DNA of 64,000 nt from Pontibacter arcticus (GCF_003284895.1 NZ_QMDV01000001.1:27080-91079); one strand, 5' to 3'; shown: positions 26,391-37,149, counted from the first letter of the stretch. Made by a program: numbers and translations. Notes: generated by a model not told the origin, from the sequence alone.

Positions 26391-28979
26391 ATGATGAAAT
26401 TACGTGCGCTTACCTTAGCTGTTATGCTGTGTTTATGCCACTTTGCAATGGCCCAGAAAACAGACCTTTCGTATTACCTTCCTCAAAATGTAACTTACAA
26501 CCCGAACATCCCAAAGCCACAGGACCTGCTGGGCTACCAGGTAGGGGAATGGCACGTAAGCCACGATCAGCTGGCTACTTATATGCAGCGCATGGCTGAA
26601 TTATCAGACAGGATCAGTATAGAAGAGTATGGCCGTACGCACGAGAACCGCCCGCTTTACCTGCTTACCATTACTACACCCGAAAACCACAAAAACATTG
26701 CAAGTATAAAAGAGCAGCACCGCCAGTTAACGGCCCCTGCTGCTTCTGATAAGCTAGACATAAAAAACATGCCAGGCGTAGTATGGATGGGTTATAGTGT
26801 ACACGGAAACGAACCAAGCGGAAGTAATGCCGCTCTTCTGGCCGTTTACCACCTGGCTGCCGCACAAGGCCCGGAAATTGAAAAGCTCCTGCAGGAAACG
26901 ATCATCCTGGTAGATCCTTCCATTAACCCGGATGGCCTGAACCGTTTCGCGAGTTGGGTTAATACCCACCGAGGCAGCAATTTAGTAACAGACCCGAACA
27001 GCGCCGAGTTTAACGAAGTATGGCCACGCGGCCGCACCAACCATTACTGGTTCGACCTGAACCGCGACTGGCTCCCGTTGCAGCACCCGGAATCAAGGGG
27101 CAGGCTGGCAAAGTTCCACGAGTGGAAACCGAACGTACTCACCGACCACCACGAAATGGGTACCAACGCTACCTTCTTTTTTCAGCCGGGCATCCCGAGC
27201 CGTAACCACCCGCTGACACCAGCCAATAACTTTAAACTGACTCAGAAAATCGGGGGTTACCATGCTAAAGCCCTGGATAAGATCGGGTCGCTTTATTATA
27301 CAGAAGAAAGTTATGACGATTTTTACTACGGCAAAGGCTCTACGTATCCGGATGTGAACGGTGCTGTAGGTATACTTTTTGAGCAGGCAAGCTCACGCGG
27401 ACACGCCCAGGAAAGCAGCAACGGCGTTCTTACCTTCCCGTTCACCATACGCAACCAGTTTACGACCACACTTTCTACCTTAGAAGCGGCACAGGCCATG
27501 CGCGAAGAACTGCTGGCCCACCAGCGCGATTTTTACAAGCAGGCGATCAAGGAAGCTAAAAGCGCACCGGTAAAAGCTTATGTTTTTGGCTCCGAAAAAG
27601 ACCACGCCCGTGCTTACCACCTGGCCGAGATCATCCAGCAACATCAGATCGAAATCTACCGTCCGAAAGCTTCTTTCAAGTATGATAATGTAGACTATAC
27701 ACCTGAGAATGCTTACATCGTGCCTACCAACCAGCCGCAGTACAAACTGATCGAGGCCATGTTCGAGAAACGCACTACTTTCCAGGACAGCCTTTTTTAT
27801 GATATCTCTGCCTGGACGCTCCCACTTGCCTTCGACTTAGAGTATGCCGCATTGCCATCCAGAAGCTTTAAAGACAACCAGCTCGGAGAAAAAGTAACGG
27901 CTCCTGAAATGCCCAAAGGCGAACTGACCGGCGGGAACAGCAACTATGCTTATGCTTTCCAGTGGCACGCCTATTATGCACCACGCGTACTGAACACCCT
28001 GTTTGAAAAAGGCATAGCAGTAAAAGTGGCTACAGATAAATTCACGACGGAAGATGGTAAAACGTATGATTATGGTACCATTCTAATTCCGGTAGCAGGA
28101 CAGAACGTTTCGCCGGAGCAGCTGCGCACTATCCTGCAAGAAGCAGCTCAGAACAACAGCCTGCAGATCACGGCACTTGCTACAGGCTTTAACCCGAAAG
28201 GTATAAAGCTGGGTAGCCCGATGATGCGCACGCTGGAGCAACCTAAAATGCTGTTGCTGATGGGTGACGGAGTTAACAGCAACGATGCCGGCGAAGCATG
28301 GCACCTGCTCGATAACCGCTTCGGCATGAAACCAACACTGGTTACCACCGACCGCTTTAACCGCACAGACCTGAGCAAGTATAACGTGATCATTTTCTCG
28401 GATGGATCGTACAATAGTATATCCAGAGATAAACTGAAAGCATGGGTACAGCAGGGCGGCACGGTTATAGGGATGGGCGATGCAGTAAAATGGCTGGCAG
28501 ATAGCGGCATCAGCAACACTATTTTCAGGAAGACTGAAGAAGTTAAAACGCAGAAACGCCAACCTTATGCCGATATGGAAAACACAGCTGGCGCACAGGG
28601 CATTGGCGGTGCTATCTTCGAAACTACCCTGGACCTTACGCACCCATTAGCTTACGGCTATACCGATGCCAGTTTACCAATTTTCAGAAGCAATACGCTG
28701 TTTATGGAGCCGTCTAAAAGCCCTTATGCCAACCCGCTTATGTATACTCCCAAACCCCTGATGGCAGGCTACAGCTCTAAACAAAACTTAAAACTGGCTC
28801 AGAATTCGGCAGCTATAGAAGTTTCAGCAATAGGTGCTGGCAAAGTAATCTCCATGCCTGATAATCCGAACTTCAGAGCATTCTGGTACGGCACTAACAA
28901 GCTATTCCTGAACAGTATCTTCTTCGGGCAAATCATCAGCGGAAGTTCCGCCCGCGCCGACGAAGATGCACACAACTAA
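26391..28979 (+). CDS. Exported M14-family zinc carboxypeptidase
   Basis: This secreted metallopeptidase has about 863 residues. The ATG at 26391 is chosen because it starts a clean signal peptide (MMKLRALTLAVMLC, cleaved near AMAQ); an upstream in-frame ATG at 26295 would add 32 residues without signal features. The zinc motif is HGNE in MGYSVHGNEPSGSNAALL (near residue 138). The substrate-binding segment DLNRDWLPLQHPESRG and the region TDHHEMGTNATFFF follow. The C-terminal half, about residues 430-860, includes a glutamine-amidotransferase-like stretch (KYNVIIFSDGSYNSISRDKL) found in related Bacteroidota peptidases. It probably trims peptides in the periplasm or outside the cell. It is a single gene with a strong terminator. 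Confidence 0.87.
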   Translation: MMKLRALTLAVMLCLCHFAMAQKTDLSYYLPQNVTYNPNIPKPQDLLGYQVGEWHVSHDQLATYMQRMAELSDRISIEEYGRTHENRPLYLLTITTPENHKNIASIKEQHRQLTAPAASDKLDIKNMPGVVWMGYSVHGNEPSGSNAALLAVYHLAAAQGPEIEKLLQETIILVDPSINPDGLNRFASWVNTHRGSNLVTDPNSAEFNEVWPRGRTNHYWFDLNRDWLPLQHPESRGRLAKFHEWKPNVLTDHHEMGTNATFFFQPGIPSRNHPLTPANNFKLTQKIGGYHAKALDKIGSLYYTEESYDDFYYGKGSTYPDVNGAVGILFEQASSRGHAQESSNGVLTFPFTIRNQFTTTLSTLEAAQAMREELLAHQRDFYKQAIKEAKSAPVKAYVFGSEKDHARAYHLAEIIQQHQIEIYRPKASFKYDNVDYTPENAYIVPTNQPQYKLIEAMFEKRTTFQDSLFYDISAWTLPLAFDLEYAALPSRSFKDNQLGEKVTAPEMPKGELTGGNSNYAYAFQWHAYYAPRVLNTLFEKGIAVKVATDKFTTEDGKTYDYGTILIPVAGQNVSPEQLRTILQEAAQNNSLQITALATGFNPKGIKLGSPMMRTLEQPKMLLLMGDGVNSNDAGEAWHLLDNRFGMKPTLVTTDRFNRTDLSKYNVIIFSDGSYNSISRDKLKAWVQQGGTVIGMGDAVKWLADSGISNTIFRKTEEVKTQKRQPYADMENTAGAQGIGGAIFETTLDLTHPLAYGYTDASLPIFRSNTLFMEPSKSPYANPLMYTPKPLMAGYSSKQNLKLAQNSAAIEVSAIGAGKVISMPDNPNFRAFWYGTNKLFLNSIFFGQIISGSSARADEDAHN

Positions 28980-29005
28980 AGCTTTTCCATACTTTATACT
29001 TTAAT

Positions 29006-29037
29006 AAAAAGCCCGGGCCAAATAGCCCGGGCTTTTT
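29006..29037 (+). terminator. Terminator after the M14 peptidase gene
   Basis: The stem AAAAAGCCCGGGC/GCCCGGGCTTTTT has a six-base loop and a T-run. A TATACTT tandem lies just before it (28990-29001) and another copy after it (29043). Confidence 0.9.
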
Positions 29038-29040
29038 CTG

Positions 29041-29490
29041 TTTTATACTTTGATCTACAGCACCACTTTTACTTCCCCTAAAAGGTTACAATAAAATCAA
29101 CATTTCCTGTAAAATACAATACCAACAAAATAATTTATATACTAATAAAGCTTATTTAAGTCCTATATTAATTAATTTTATACAATTACTGCATAACATT
29201 AAACTAAAAGCAATATAATCTGTGTTGTGCGATTTAAATTGTAAAATATTAACGATTAGAGCAGTTAGCACAATCTAAATAAACAAATTGTAGTTTCGTT
29301 TTTAATTATGTTGTAATATTATGGATTCATTATCACCAAATTTTACAAATTAGTTAAAACAGGATAAATTAATTTTGTCCATATGCTAAAAACAGCAATT
29401 TGGTAGTTAAGTACAATTTTAAAACACTGATTCTGCTTCTGAACAAGGCAGGTTAATAATAAAACTAGATTATTCGCAACATACGGGCTT
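29041..29490. other. AT-rich leader upstream of the giant adhesin gene
   Basis: About 450 bases with no gene. The sequence is AT-rich with many short A/T runs. A possible promoter -7 box, TAATTTTG, lies at 29370-29377 without a convincing -33 partner; used as such, it would leave a leader of about 110 bases. I see no riboswitch-like or strong hairpin structure. Confidence 0.5.
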
Positions 29491-32400
29491 ATGAACATAC
29501 TATTACCGCTGCTTTACAGTCTGCTTCTTATAACTCCTGAAAAAACAACGCTGCCCAAAGCGCAAAAGGCTATCGAAACAACTGCACCAACGCAGATCTG
29601 GAATCCAGAATTAGCCAAAATAGTATACCAGCCAACTGGTATAACGCAGCAAATTACGGCAACAGCAGTAGCAACTACCTCTTCCAGCGCTGACTGCAAA
29701 GCAAATGCGACCTTAACAGATATTACTTCGGGTTCCCCTTTCATGAACTGTTCTTCGATAGGTTCTACCTTTAGCTTAACCGTTAAAAACAGTTCTACTA
29801 CAACAGCAACCAATACAGGTTATCGTATTGATTGGGGAGATGGCAGCCCGATAGAAACGTTTGCGAATCATTTTACTACAACAAACCATGTGTATACAAC
29901 ACGAGGTACGTTTAATCTTAAATTTTCTGCTTTCGACGTAAGTGGCTGCGAAACTACTTCGACTTACCAGGTATTCAATATCAGTAACCCAGGTTTTACA
30001 GTAGGTAACCCAGGCAGTACTACAGCCTGTCTTACTCCGGAATCTCCCAGCGTCACGTTCAATTTCCCGATATACGATATTGAGGGCAACCCAAACTCTA
30101 CCATTTATACTTTTACCATTGATGATGGTCGGCCAGCTGTTACGTATACACATACACAACTTATCGCTACACGAGACCCGCTCACGAAAGAGATAAAGAT
30201 CCCGATTACGTTCACCAAAAGCTCGTGCCAGAATCCTAGTCAGTCTTTCACGCTGGGAAGTTCTGCTGTTTATACGTGTGGCGGAGCTGCCAGAAGAACA
30301 GGTGGTACGATTCAGGGCATCATCATCAACAAAAGCACAAACGCAGATTTCACAATTGGCGGTGGCCCGCTTTACTGTGCAGGCGGCGATATTACAATGG
30401 GCGATGCTACCCAAAACCCTGAGCTTTGCCCGATCAGCTTTAACTGGTCCATATTAGATGGTGTGCAGGACACAGACTGGAGATTCGTAACTGGCGGCCC
30501 TACCTCCTCCCAAGTTAAGATCAAATTTATTAAAGCAGGCAAGTACAGAGTACGACTGAAGACATTTACAGATGGTTGTGGCTCTGACGAAGTAATTAAA
30601 GAAGTTACCATTGTAGAAGCTGCAAAAGCAGATTTTATACTTGACCCAACAGAATCCAGTGGTTGTAAAAACCTGCTTGTTACACCGGAAAATACATCTA
30701 CAGGGTATCAGATAACCTATAACTGGACCTTAAGAAAAGGCAGCGCAAATGCAGTGGCAGGCACTGATTATGTGCTGAAAAACAGTACGAAGCTTACAGA
30801 CAAGGAGCCTCAGTTCGAGTTCTTAAGAGAAGGTACTTATACCTTAGCTCTACAGGCTAAAAATGGTTGTAGCAGTACTTCTACTTCAAAACCTATACTT
30901 GTAAAAGGCTTGCCAAGTGTCACACTTAGCCAGGCAGTAGCATCCAATTGTGGCCCTTTCACTATAGATTATACAGGGCAGCACACTGCTAACTGGAATG
31001 CAGGCACTACCAAAAAATATAACTGGACAGTTAATAATGGCGCTACATTTACTGGCGGAACTTCGGCAACTGTAGCTAACCCTAAGATTAGTTTTCCGGC
31101 TGAAGGCGAATATACAGTAACCTTAACAATTGAAAATGAATGTGGGGTTTCCAATACAGCCACACAAAAAGTAACTGTAAATGATTTCCCGGCAGCACCG
31201 CAGGTAATAGGCCAGACGCTTTGTATCAACGATGTGGCTATGCTATCAGTGGTTTCACCAATTCCCAACTATACTTATCGCTGGTATGGCAGTGCATCAG
31301 GAGGAAACCCATTGTATACGGGTACTACTTTCCCTACTCCTCCCCTGCAAGGAAACACTACGTATTATGCAGAGGCAGTAAGCGATAAAGGTTGCGCCAG
31401 CCAGACTCGTACGGCAGTGGAAGTAAAAGCACTTTCAGCTGTAACCGGCAACGATATTAAAGCACACCAGACCATTTGCGAAGGCGAAACGCCAGCAGAG
31501 ATTGAAGGAGGTACCCCATCCGGTGGCGGTGGCGCACCTTATACGTTCCTGTGGGAAATCAGCACCAACGGCACAGACTTTACGGCTGCACCTTTAGATG
31601 CAAACGGCAGTAATGACCAGAAAAACTATACCCCGACGGGCAGCTTTACGAAAGACACTTGGTTCCAAAGAAAAGTATTTAACACACCTTGCCAGACTGT
31701 GATCAGTAATGCTGTTAAAATAACAGTAGTACCAACGCCGAAACAGCCTGTTGTTACGAATCCAGGCATTTGCTTCGGCCAGAGCACAACACTTACAGTA
31801 GAGAATGCAGAAGCCAATGTTACCTATTATTGGTTTGATGCACCAGCAGGCGGTAACCTGATATTTACAGGCGAGGTCTTTAAGACTGATCCGCTAGAAG
31901 CAGCTGAAACCTATTACGTAGTAGCTGTCTCTAAAATTAAGGCCAGCTGTTTCCTGGCTACCAGAACAGAAGTAAAAGTAAACGTAACACCACCATTGGT
32001 AGGTGGTACTAACCTGACTACTTCTACACAAAGTGTTTGCTACGGAACTGCGCCAGCAGATGCTATTACAGGAAATGCGCCAACCGGTGGAAATGGAAGC
32101 TATACGTATAAGTGGTTTGCCAGCACACAGGATGCCTTTACAGGTTTTAATGAAATAATCGGCGCTACAGCTAAAGACTACAAGCCAGGCAACCTGACAA
32201 AGAGAACCTGGTATAAGCGCATCGCTTATTCCGGAGATTGCTCTATAGAGTCTGGTGTGGTGGATATAAACGTAGAAGCTTTACCGCTTGCACCAAGTAT
32301 AACCGGAACAACCACGGTCTGCTACGGCAGCACAACTACCCTGACAGCCATTGCACCGGGCGGTACGTACCGTTGGTATGATAAGGATGATAAGCTTGTT

Positions 32401-35400
32401 TCTTCGGATAATGTCTTTACAACTACTGCACTTGAAGCTACCACAACTTATACTGTAGAAGCCATCAGCGCAACTGGTTGCACAGGTCCGCGCACCACCG
32501 TAACCGTAACCGTTACTCCACCTATCCAAAATAACAAAATTACCGGCGACCAGACCGTATGTAAGGGCAGTTCTGTATCAAGCTTGGGCGGTACTTTACC
32601 AAAAGGAGGCGGCGAGGCTAAACCACGCTTCTTATGGGAATACAGAACAGAAAACGGATCTTTTGAAGCTGCGCCTGGCGATAACAGCAAGCAGACTTAT
32701 TTGCCGACAGGTACTTTCACGGAAGATACCTGGTTCCGCAGAACTGTTTTCTCTGATCCTTGCCAGCAGCATTTCAGCAATGAGATAAAGATCACAGTAA
32801 TACCTTTGCCACAAGCACCTGTAGTAGCAGATGCCAGCGCTTGTTACGGTACAACAGTAACGCTTACTGTAAATGCGCCGGTAGAAGGTATAAAATATAA
32901 ATGGTATGAAGATGCAACAGGCAACTCATTGCTGCAAATCGACAATACATACAAGACTCCTATACTGAAAGCTGATGTTACCTATTATGTAGAAGCTGTT
33001 TCCGATAACGGATCGGAATGTACCAGCACCAGCCGCACACCGGTAAAAGTTACGGTTACACCAGCCCTTAACGGAGGCGATGTCATCAGTACACCGAAGC
33101 CAATTGTTTGTGCCGGCGACACACCAGGTATGATAGATGGCGACGAGCCATCCGGAGGCAACGGAAACTATACTTACCAGTGGTACGCTACAACTAAGAC
33201 TAATCCGGCTCCGGAAGATTTTGAGAAGATAACAGGCGCTACAAACAAAGCTTATACGCCGGTTTCGCTTACAGAAACAACGCGTTTCAAGCGTGTGGTT
33301 TATTCTGAAAGCTGTTCAAAAGAATCGATTGTGATACGCGTGGTGGCAGAACCGCTGCCAGCTGCACCTACCATTACCGGTAACCTGAACATCTGCAGCG
33401 GAAGCACCACCTTCCTTTCGGCCACAGCACCTGGCGGCACCTACCGCTGGTACGATGCGACCGGAACCCTAATCAGAACAGCTTCTAACTTCACTACACC
33501 GGTACTTGATGCTACTACTACTTACCAGGTAGAAACAGAAAGCGCAACCGGATGTGTTGGGCCTAGAACTACTGTGACGGTTAAAGTAACACCGGTGATC
33601 ACTAACACGATCACTCCGGAGAAAACAGCCATTTGTGCAGGCGATGATGCCGGTACGATTGGGGGCACTATCTCAGGCGGAACCGGAACGTTTGATCTTA
33701 TTTACTGGGAGCAAAGTATAAACGGCGAACCTTACAGGCGTATCACGGCAGCTGACGGACAAGCATCTTACAGCCCAGGGAACCTGACGAACACGACTAC
33801 TTTCAGAAGAACGGTAAAGTCCGATGATTGTGTGAACCGCTCAAATGAGGTAACTATCCTGATCGCTAATTCTATTGCAGGCAACACCATTACAGGTGCT
33901 AAAACAGTTTGCGAAGGCAGCAACCCAGGTACACTAAGCGGCAATGGTGAGGATGGCTTTGAATATCAGTGGTTCTCTAAAACAGCCGGCCAGACTGAGT
34001 TCACGGAAGTGGAAGGCACTGAGGGACAGAAGAAGGACTTAACGCCAGGCGCTATCACCGAGACAACACTTTTCAGACGCATAATCAAGTCGGGCAACTG
34101 CAGCAGCATTTCCAACACCATCCAGGTTACCGTGCAGCCAAAGATTGCAAATAACAGCATTCTTGCTACAGGCCAGGAAATCATCTGCTACAATACGGCA
34201 CCTGCTATGTTCGAAGGATCAAAAGCGGTGAACGGCACCGGTTATGTATGGCAGTGGGCACAGGCAAGTAACCCGAATGTATGGAGCGCTGCTCCGGGTG
34301 TAAATAATACTGAAAGCTATACTTTGAAGCAAAACTTAACACAAGGTTACTTATTCCGCCGCGTGGTATTAGCTGATAAATGTGAGCAGAGCATCAGTAA
34401 CATCATTACAATTTCGGTAGCGCAGGCTATTGTTAACAGGATCACGACGGCTACAACTACTTACTGTGTAGGCACTGTGCCTGCGCCGTTCAGAAGCAGC
34501 CAGCCATTAGTGGCAACCGGCAATATCCGCTGGGAGCGCAGCCTGAATGGTGGCCCTGAGCAAGTGGTGGCCCGTACAGAAGATTATACGCCAACCGAAG
34601 CCTTAGGGGCCGGAACATGGACCTTCAGAAGAATAGTGAACAGCGGTTGTGCTGATGTGGTAAGTAATCTGATCACGATACAGATCAACCCGGCCATTAC
34701 AGGCAACAGCATCAGAAAACCAGACCCGGCCTGCGTGAATGCTACAATTACGCTGGAGCCAAACGATGGCCTTAAAGGTGGTAACAGCACGTATACTTAC
34801 CAATGGCAGCAAAGCTTTGATGGCGTAACTTTCACGAACATCAACAAAGCAACCAACACATATGCCAACGATCCATACTTGGTTGTTCCGGTAAACAAGC
34901 ATACCTGGTTCAGAAGAGTGGTCACGTCCGGTGGATGTTCGGATATATCCGCAGCAGTGGAATTACTTCAGCCTATCAAGTATAACCGCATCCTGACAGC
35001 TGATCAAGTGCTTTGTAGTAACACAACCGTGGGTGAGATCAGAGGTACAATGCCATCTGACGGCAACGGGAAGTATGAGTATATATGGGAAGCAAGTACA
35101 CAAGGCCCGAACATCGGCTTTAAAGCAGCAGATGGCAATAATACCGGCCAACATTACACACCAGCCCAGCCATTAAAGGAAACAACCTGGTTCAGACGCA
35201 TTGTGAAGTCTGCTCCTTGCCAGCAACTGATGAGCGAAAATGTACTAAAGGTAGAGATCAGGCCGGTTCCTCCGGTTCCGGTAGCTGCCGATGTTACGAT
35301 TTGCCGTGGCTCGATAGCTACACTTACAGCAACTGCAGCGGCTGGCACCACCATACTCTGGTACGAGCAGGCAACAGGCGGAACGCAGGTTGGTGTTGGC

Positions 35401-36003
35401 CCAAGTGTAAAGACCCGCGCTTTAACTGCTGATAAGATTTACTACGTGGAAGCAAAAGATCAGTTTAACTGTAGCAGTTCGGAGCGCCGCGAGGTAAAAA
35501 TAACAGTGGTAACGCCGGTGGCAAATGCAGGCGAAGATGTTAATGTGGAGCAGGGCAAGGCGGTTACGCTTTCGGCAAGTGGCGGTGTAAAGTATAGCTG
35601 GTCTCCGGCTGCAGGGCTGTCTGATGCTACGCTGGCAAACCCGTTGGCAATGCCAAAGCAGACAACTACTTACACGGTTACGATTACAACGGCTGAAGGC
35701 TGTACGGCTACCGATCAGGTGGTAGTAACAGTCCTTCCAAAAGTAGATCCGGCCAATGTGATAACCCTCAATAACGACAATGTGAACGATAAGTTTATCA
35801 TCAAGAACATCGAGAGCTATCCGAACTGCCGTGTCGAGATCTTTACCCGTTGGGGCGAAAAGGTATTTGAATCTGTTGGCTACAAAGATGCCTGGGATGG
35901 CACCAAGAACGGCAAACCATTGCCAATGGCCGCTTACTATTATGTGATCTACCTTAATGATGGGGAAGCACCAATATCCGGAAGTGTAACAATTCTTAAA
36001 TAA
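29491..36003 (+). CDS. Giant Ig/PKD-repeat adhesin with gliding-type (T9SS type B) C-terminal domain
   Basis: This 2170-residue surface protein begins with a short hydrophobic signal (MNILLPLLYSLLL). The N-terminal part has PKD-like domains, for example DWGDGSPIETF near residue 115. From about residue 569 two repeat types alternate. Type A is an Ig-like unit of about 80 residues (YRWYD ... TTYYVEAVS ... GCxGPRTTVTVTVTP). Type B is about 90 residues (VCxGxxP ... GG ... YxW ... TTWFRRxVxS.xC). I read the order as A-B five times, then B five more times, then A. A last PKD-like segment (residues ~2010-2080) precedes the final 90 residues, which match the gliding-motility-associated C-terminal domain (DKFIIKNIESYPNCRVEIFT, RWGEKVFES, WDGTKNGKPLP). 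It should be secreted by T9SS and attached to the surface; its ligand is unknown. Confidence 0.88.
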   Translation: MNILLPLLYSLLLITPEKTTLPKAQKAIETTAPTQIWNPELAKIVYQPTGITQQITATAVATTSSSADCKANATLTDITSGSPFMNCSSIGSTFSLTVKNSSTTTATNTGYRIDWGDGSPIETFANHFTTTNHVYTTRGTFNLKFSAFDVSGCETTSTYQVFNISNPGFTVGNPGSTTACLTPESPSVTFNFPIYDIEGNPNSTIYTFTIDDGRPAVTYTHTQLIATRDPLTKEIKIPITFTKSSCQNPSQSFTLGSSAVYTCGGAARRTGGTIQGIIINKSTNADFTIGGGPLYCAGGDITMGDATQNPELCPISFNWSILDGVQDTDWRFVTGGPTSSQVKIKFIKAGKYRVRLKTFTDGCGSDEVIKEVTIVEAAKADFILDPTESSGCKNLLVTPENTSTGYQITYNWTLRKGSANAVAGTDYVLKNSTKLTDKEPQFEFLREGTYTLALQAKNGCSSTSTSKPILVKGLPSVTLSQAVASNCGPFTIDYTGQHTANWNAGTTKKYNWTVNNGATFTGGTSATVANPKISFPAEGEYTVTLTIENECGVSNTATQKVTVNDFPAAPQVIGQTLCINDVAMLSVVSPIPNYTYRWYGSASGGNPLYTGTTFPTPPLQGNTTYYAEAVSDKGCASQTRTAVEVKALSAVTGNDIKAHQTICEGETPAEIEGGTPSGGGGAPYTFLWEISTNGTDFTAAPLDANGSNDQKNYTPTGSFTKDTWFQRKVFNTPCQTVISNAVKITVVPTPKQPVVTNPGICFGQSTTLTVENAEANVTYYWFDAPAGGNLIFTGEVFKTDPLEAAETYYVVAVSKIKASCFLATRTEVKVNVTPPLVGGTNLTTSTQSVCYGTAPADAITGNAPTGGNGSYTYKWFASTQDAFTGFNEIIGATAKDYKPGNLTKRTWYKRIAYSGDCSIESGVVDINVEALPLAPSITGTTTVCYGSTTTLTAIAPGGTYRWYDKDDKLVSSDNVFTTTALEATTTYTVEAISATGCTGPRTTVTVTVTPPIQNNKITGDQTVCKGSSVSSLGGTLPKGGGEAKPRFLWEYRTENGSFEAAPGDNSKQTYLPTGTFTEDTWFRRTVFSDPCQQHFSNEIKITVIPLPQAPVVADASACYGTTVTLTVNAPVEGIKYKWYEDATGNSLLQIDNTYKTPILKADVTYYVEAVSDNGSECTSTSRTPVKVTVTPALNGGDVISTPKPIVCAGDTPGMIDGDEPSGGNGNYTYQWYATTKTNPAPEDFEKITGATNKAYTPVSLTETTRFKRVVYSESCSKESIVIRVVAEPLPAAPTITGNLNICSGSTTFLSATAPGGTYRWYDATGTLIRTASNFTTPVLDATTTYQVETESATGCVGPRTTVTVKVTPVITNTITPEKTAICAGDDAGTIGGTISGGTGTFDLIYWEQSINGEPYRRITAADGQASYSPGNLTNTTTFRRTVKSDDCVNRSNEVTILIANSIAGNTITGAKTVCEGSNPGTLSGNGEDGFEYQWFSKTAGQTEFTEVEGTEGQKKDLTPGAITETTLFRRIIKSGNCSSISNTIQVTVQPKIANNSILATGQEIICYNTAPAMFEGSKAVNGTGYVWQWAQASNPNVWSAAPGVNNTESYTLKQNLTQGYLFRRVVLADKCEQSISNIITISVAQAIVNRITTATTTYCVGTVPAPFRSSQPLVATGNIRWERSLNGGPEQVVARTEDYTPTEALGAGTWTFRRIVNSGCADVVSNLITIQINPAITGNSIRKPDPACVNATITLEPNDGLKGGNSTYTYQWQQSFDGVTFTNINKATNTYANDPYLVVPVNKHTWFRRVVTSGGCSDISAAVELLQPIKYNRILTADQVLCSNTTVGEIRGTMPSDGNGKYEYIWEASTQGPNIGFKAADGNNTGQHYTPAQPLKETTWFRRIVKSAPCQQLMSENVLKVEIRPVPPVPVAADVTICRGSIATLTATAAAGTTILWYEQATGGTQVGVGPSVKTRALTADKIYYVEAKDQFNCSSSERREVKITVVTPVANAGEDVNVEQGKAVTLSASGGVKYSWSPAAGLSDATLANPLAMPKQTTTYTVTITTAEGCTATDQVVVTVLPKVDPANVITLNNDNVNDKFIIKNIESYPNCRVEIFTRWGEKVFESVGYKDAWDGTKNGKPLPMAAYYYVIYLNDGEAPISGSVTILK

Positions 36004-36020
36004 CAGCTCAAGAAGAAGAT

Positions 36021-37025
36021 ATGAAAAGACTTTTAGTTGGAGCGCTGCTATACATAATTGCCCTGGGAACTGTTACGGCACAGCAGCGGCCGCAGTATAC
36101 CCAATATGTTCAGAATAATTACCTCACAAACCCTGCAGTTAGTGGTATAGAGCCTTATGCTGACCTGCGCGTAGGTTACAGAACGCAATGGGTTGGCCTG
36201 GAAGGTGCACCTACAAGTTTTTACGCTTCGTTGCAGGGGCCAATTGGCAGCGGCGGCCAGTCTCCCAAAGAAACCAAGTCTGCACGCAATGGCTTTTCCA
36301 AAAGGAGCAGTTACAAGAAACCTGTACCCCACCACGGGGTTGGGTTTATAGCACAGCAGGACAAAGCCGGCCTGCTTAAGACTACTTCTGTTAACGCGAG
36401 TTATGCCTACCATCAGCCACTAACAAAATACATTGCCTTAGCCAGTGGCATCTCAGCGGGCATCACGCAGTTTGGTGTAAATATGCAGGCAGCCGACGCA
36501 CACGAGGCCGGAGATGATTACCTTGACAAAACGATCCAGAACATGACAAAGACAGACCTGACAGTTGGGTTCTGGTTGTACAGCCCTGATTTTTACATAG
36601 GTGTTTCGGGTGCTCAGCTACTGCGCAATAGCAAAGATTTTGACGAGAGAAGCACCTCCAAACAACCGCACCTGCGCCAGCAACCCCATTTTTACGGCAC
36701 TGCCGGTCTGCGCATCACCATGAACCGTGATTTTGCCTTTATACCTTCAGTAATGGTAAAAGCAACCGAATCAGCCACGCCAGCCATAGATGTGAACGGA
36801 CGTGTATTGTATGCGCAACGCATCTGGGGTGGTGTATCATATAGACACAATGATGCCATGGCAGCAATGGCAGGCGCTAATATCAGCCACCTGATCGATG
36901 TGGGCTACTCCTACGATTTCTCAACTTCAGGATTAAACGCAGTGAACGCCGGTAGCCACGAAGTGGTGATAGGTTTTAAACTGAACAACCGACGCAAAGT
37001 GATCTGCCCTACCTGGATGTGGTAG
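36021..37025 (+). CDS. PorP/SprF-like outer-membrane protein
   Basis: This 334-residue protein has a signal peptide ending near VTAQ and the family opening QYTQYVQNNYLTNPAVSG, then VGYRTQWVGLEGAPTSFY. PorP/SprF proteins are outer-membrane beta-barrels; SprF is needed for surface delivery of the adhesin SprB in Flavobacterium johnsoniae. Here the gene begins 17 bases after the giant adhesin with a type B sorting domain, so the two are very probably co-transcribed and functionally paired. A basic Ser/Lys-rich insert at about residues 82-105 (NGFSKRSSYKKP) is not typical and may be an extended loop. The partner role is inferred from the family and the adjacency. Confidence 0.88.
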   Translation: MKRLLVGALLYIIALGTVTAQQRPQYTQYVQNNYLTNPAVSGIEPYADLRVGYRTQWVGLEGAPTSFYASLQGPIGSGGQSPKETKSARNGFSKRSSYKKPVPHHGVGFIAQQDKAGLLKTTSVNASYAYHQPLTKYIALASGISAGITQFGVNMQAADAHEAGDDYLDKTIQNMTKTDLTVGFWLYSPDFYIGVSGAQLLRNSKDFDERSTSKQPHLRQQPHFYGTAGLRITMNRDFAFIPSVMVKATESATPAIDVNGRVLYAQRIWGGVSYRHNDAMAAMAGANISHLIDVGYSYDFSTSGLNAVNAGSHEVVIGFKLNNRRKVICPTWMW

Positions 37026-37045
37026 TATAAAATTACGAGTTTAAC

Positions 37046-37080
37046 AGAAGCCAGCCCTGCACTCAGCCGGGCTGGCTTCT
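37046..37080 (+). terminator. Terminator of the adhesin/SprF-like operon
   Basis: AGAAGCCAGCCC (37046-37057) pairs perfectly with GGGCTGGCTTCT (37069-37080), followed by TTG and a T-rich stretch. Confidence 0.87.
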
Positions 37081-37149
37081 TTGTTTCAGGGCTTTATACT
37101 TCACCCTAAACCACAACCCAAGAACGTAGTATAAGAACGTATAAACTGC

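Noticed and set aside
30081..35740. Tandem repeat inside the adhesin as a possible CRISPR or DNA-level satellite
   Set aside because: The repeats are clear at protein level but diverged at DNA level, and the frame is kept throughout.
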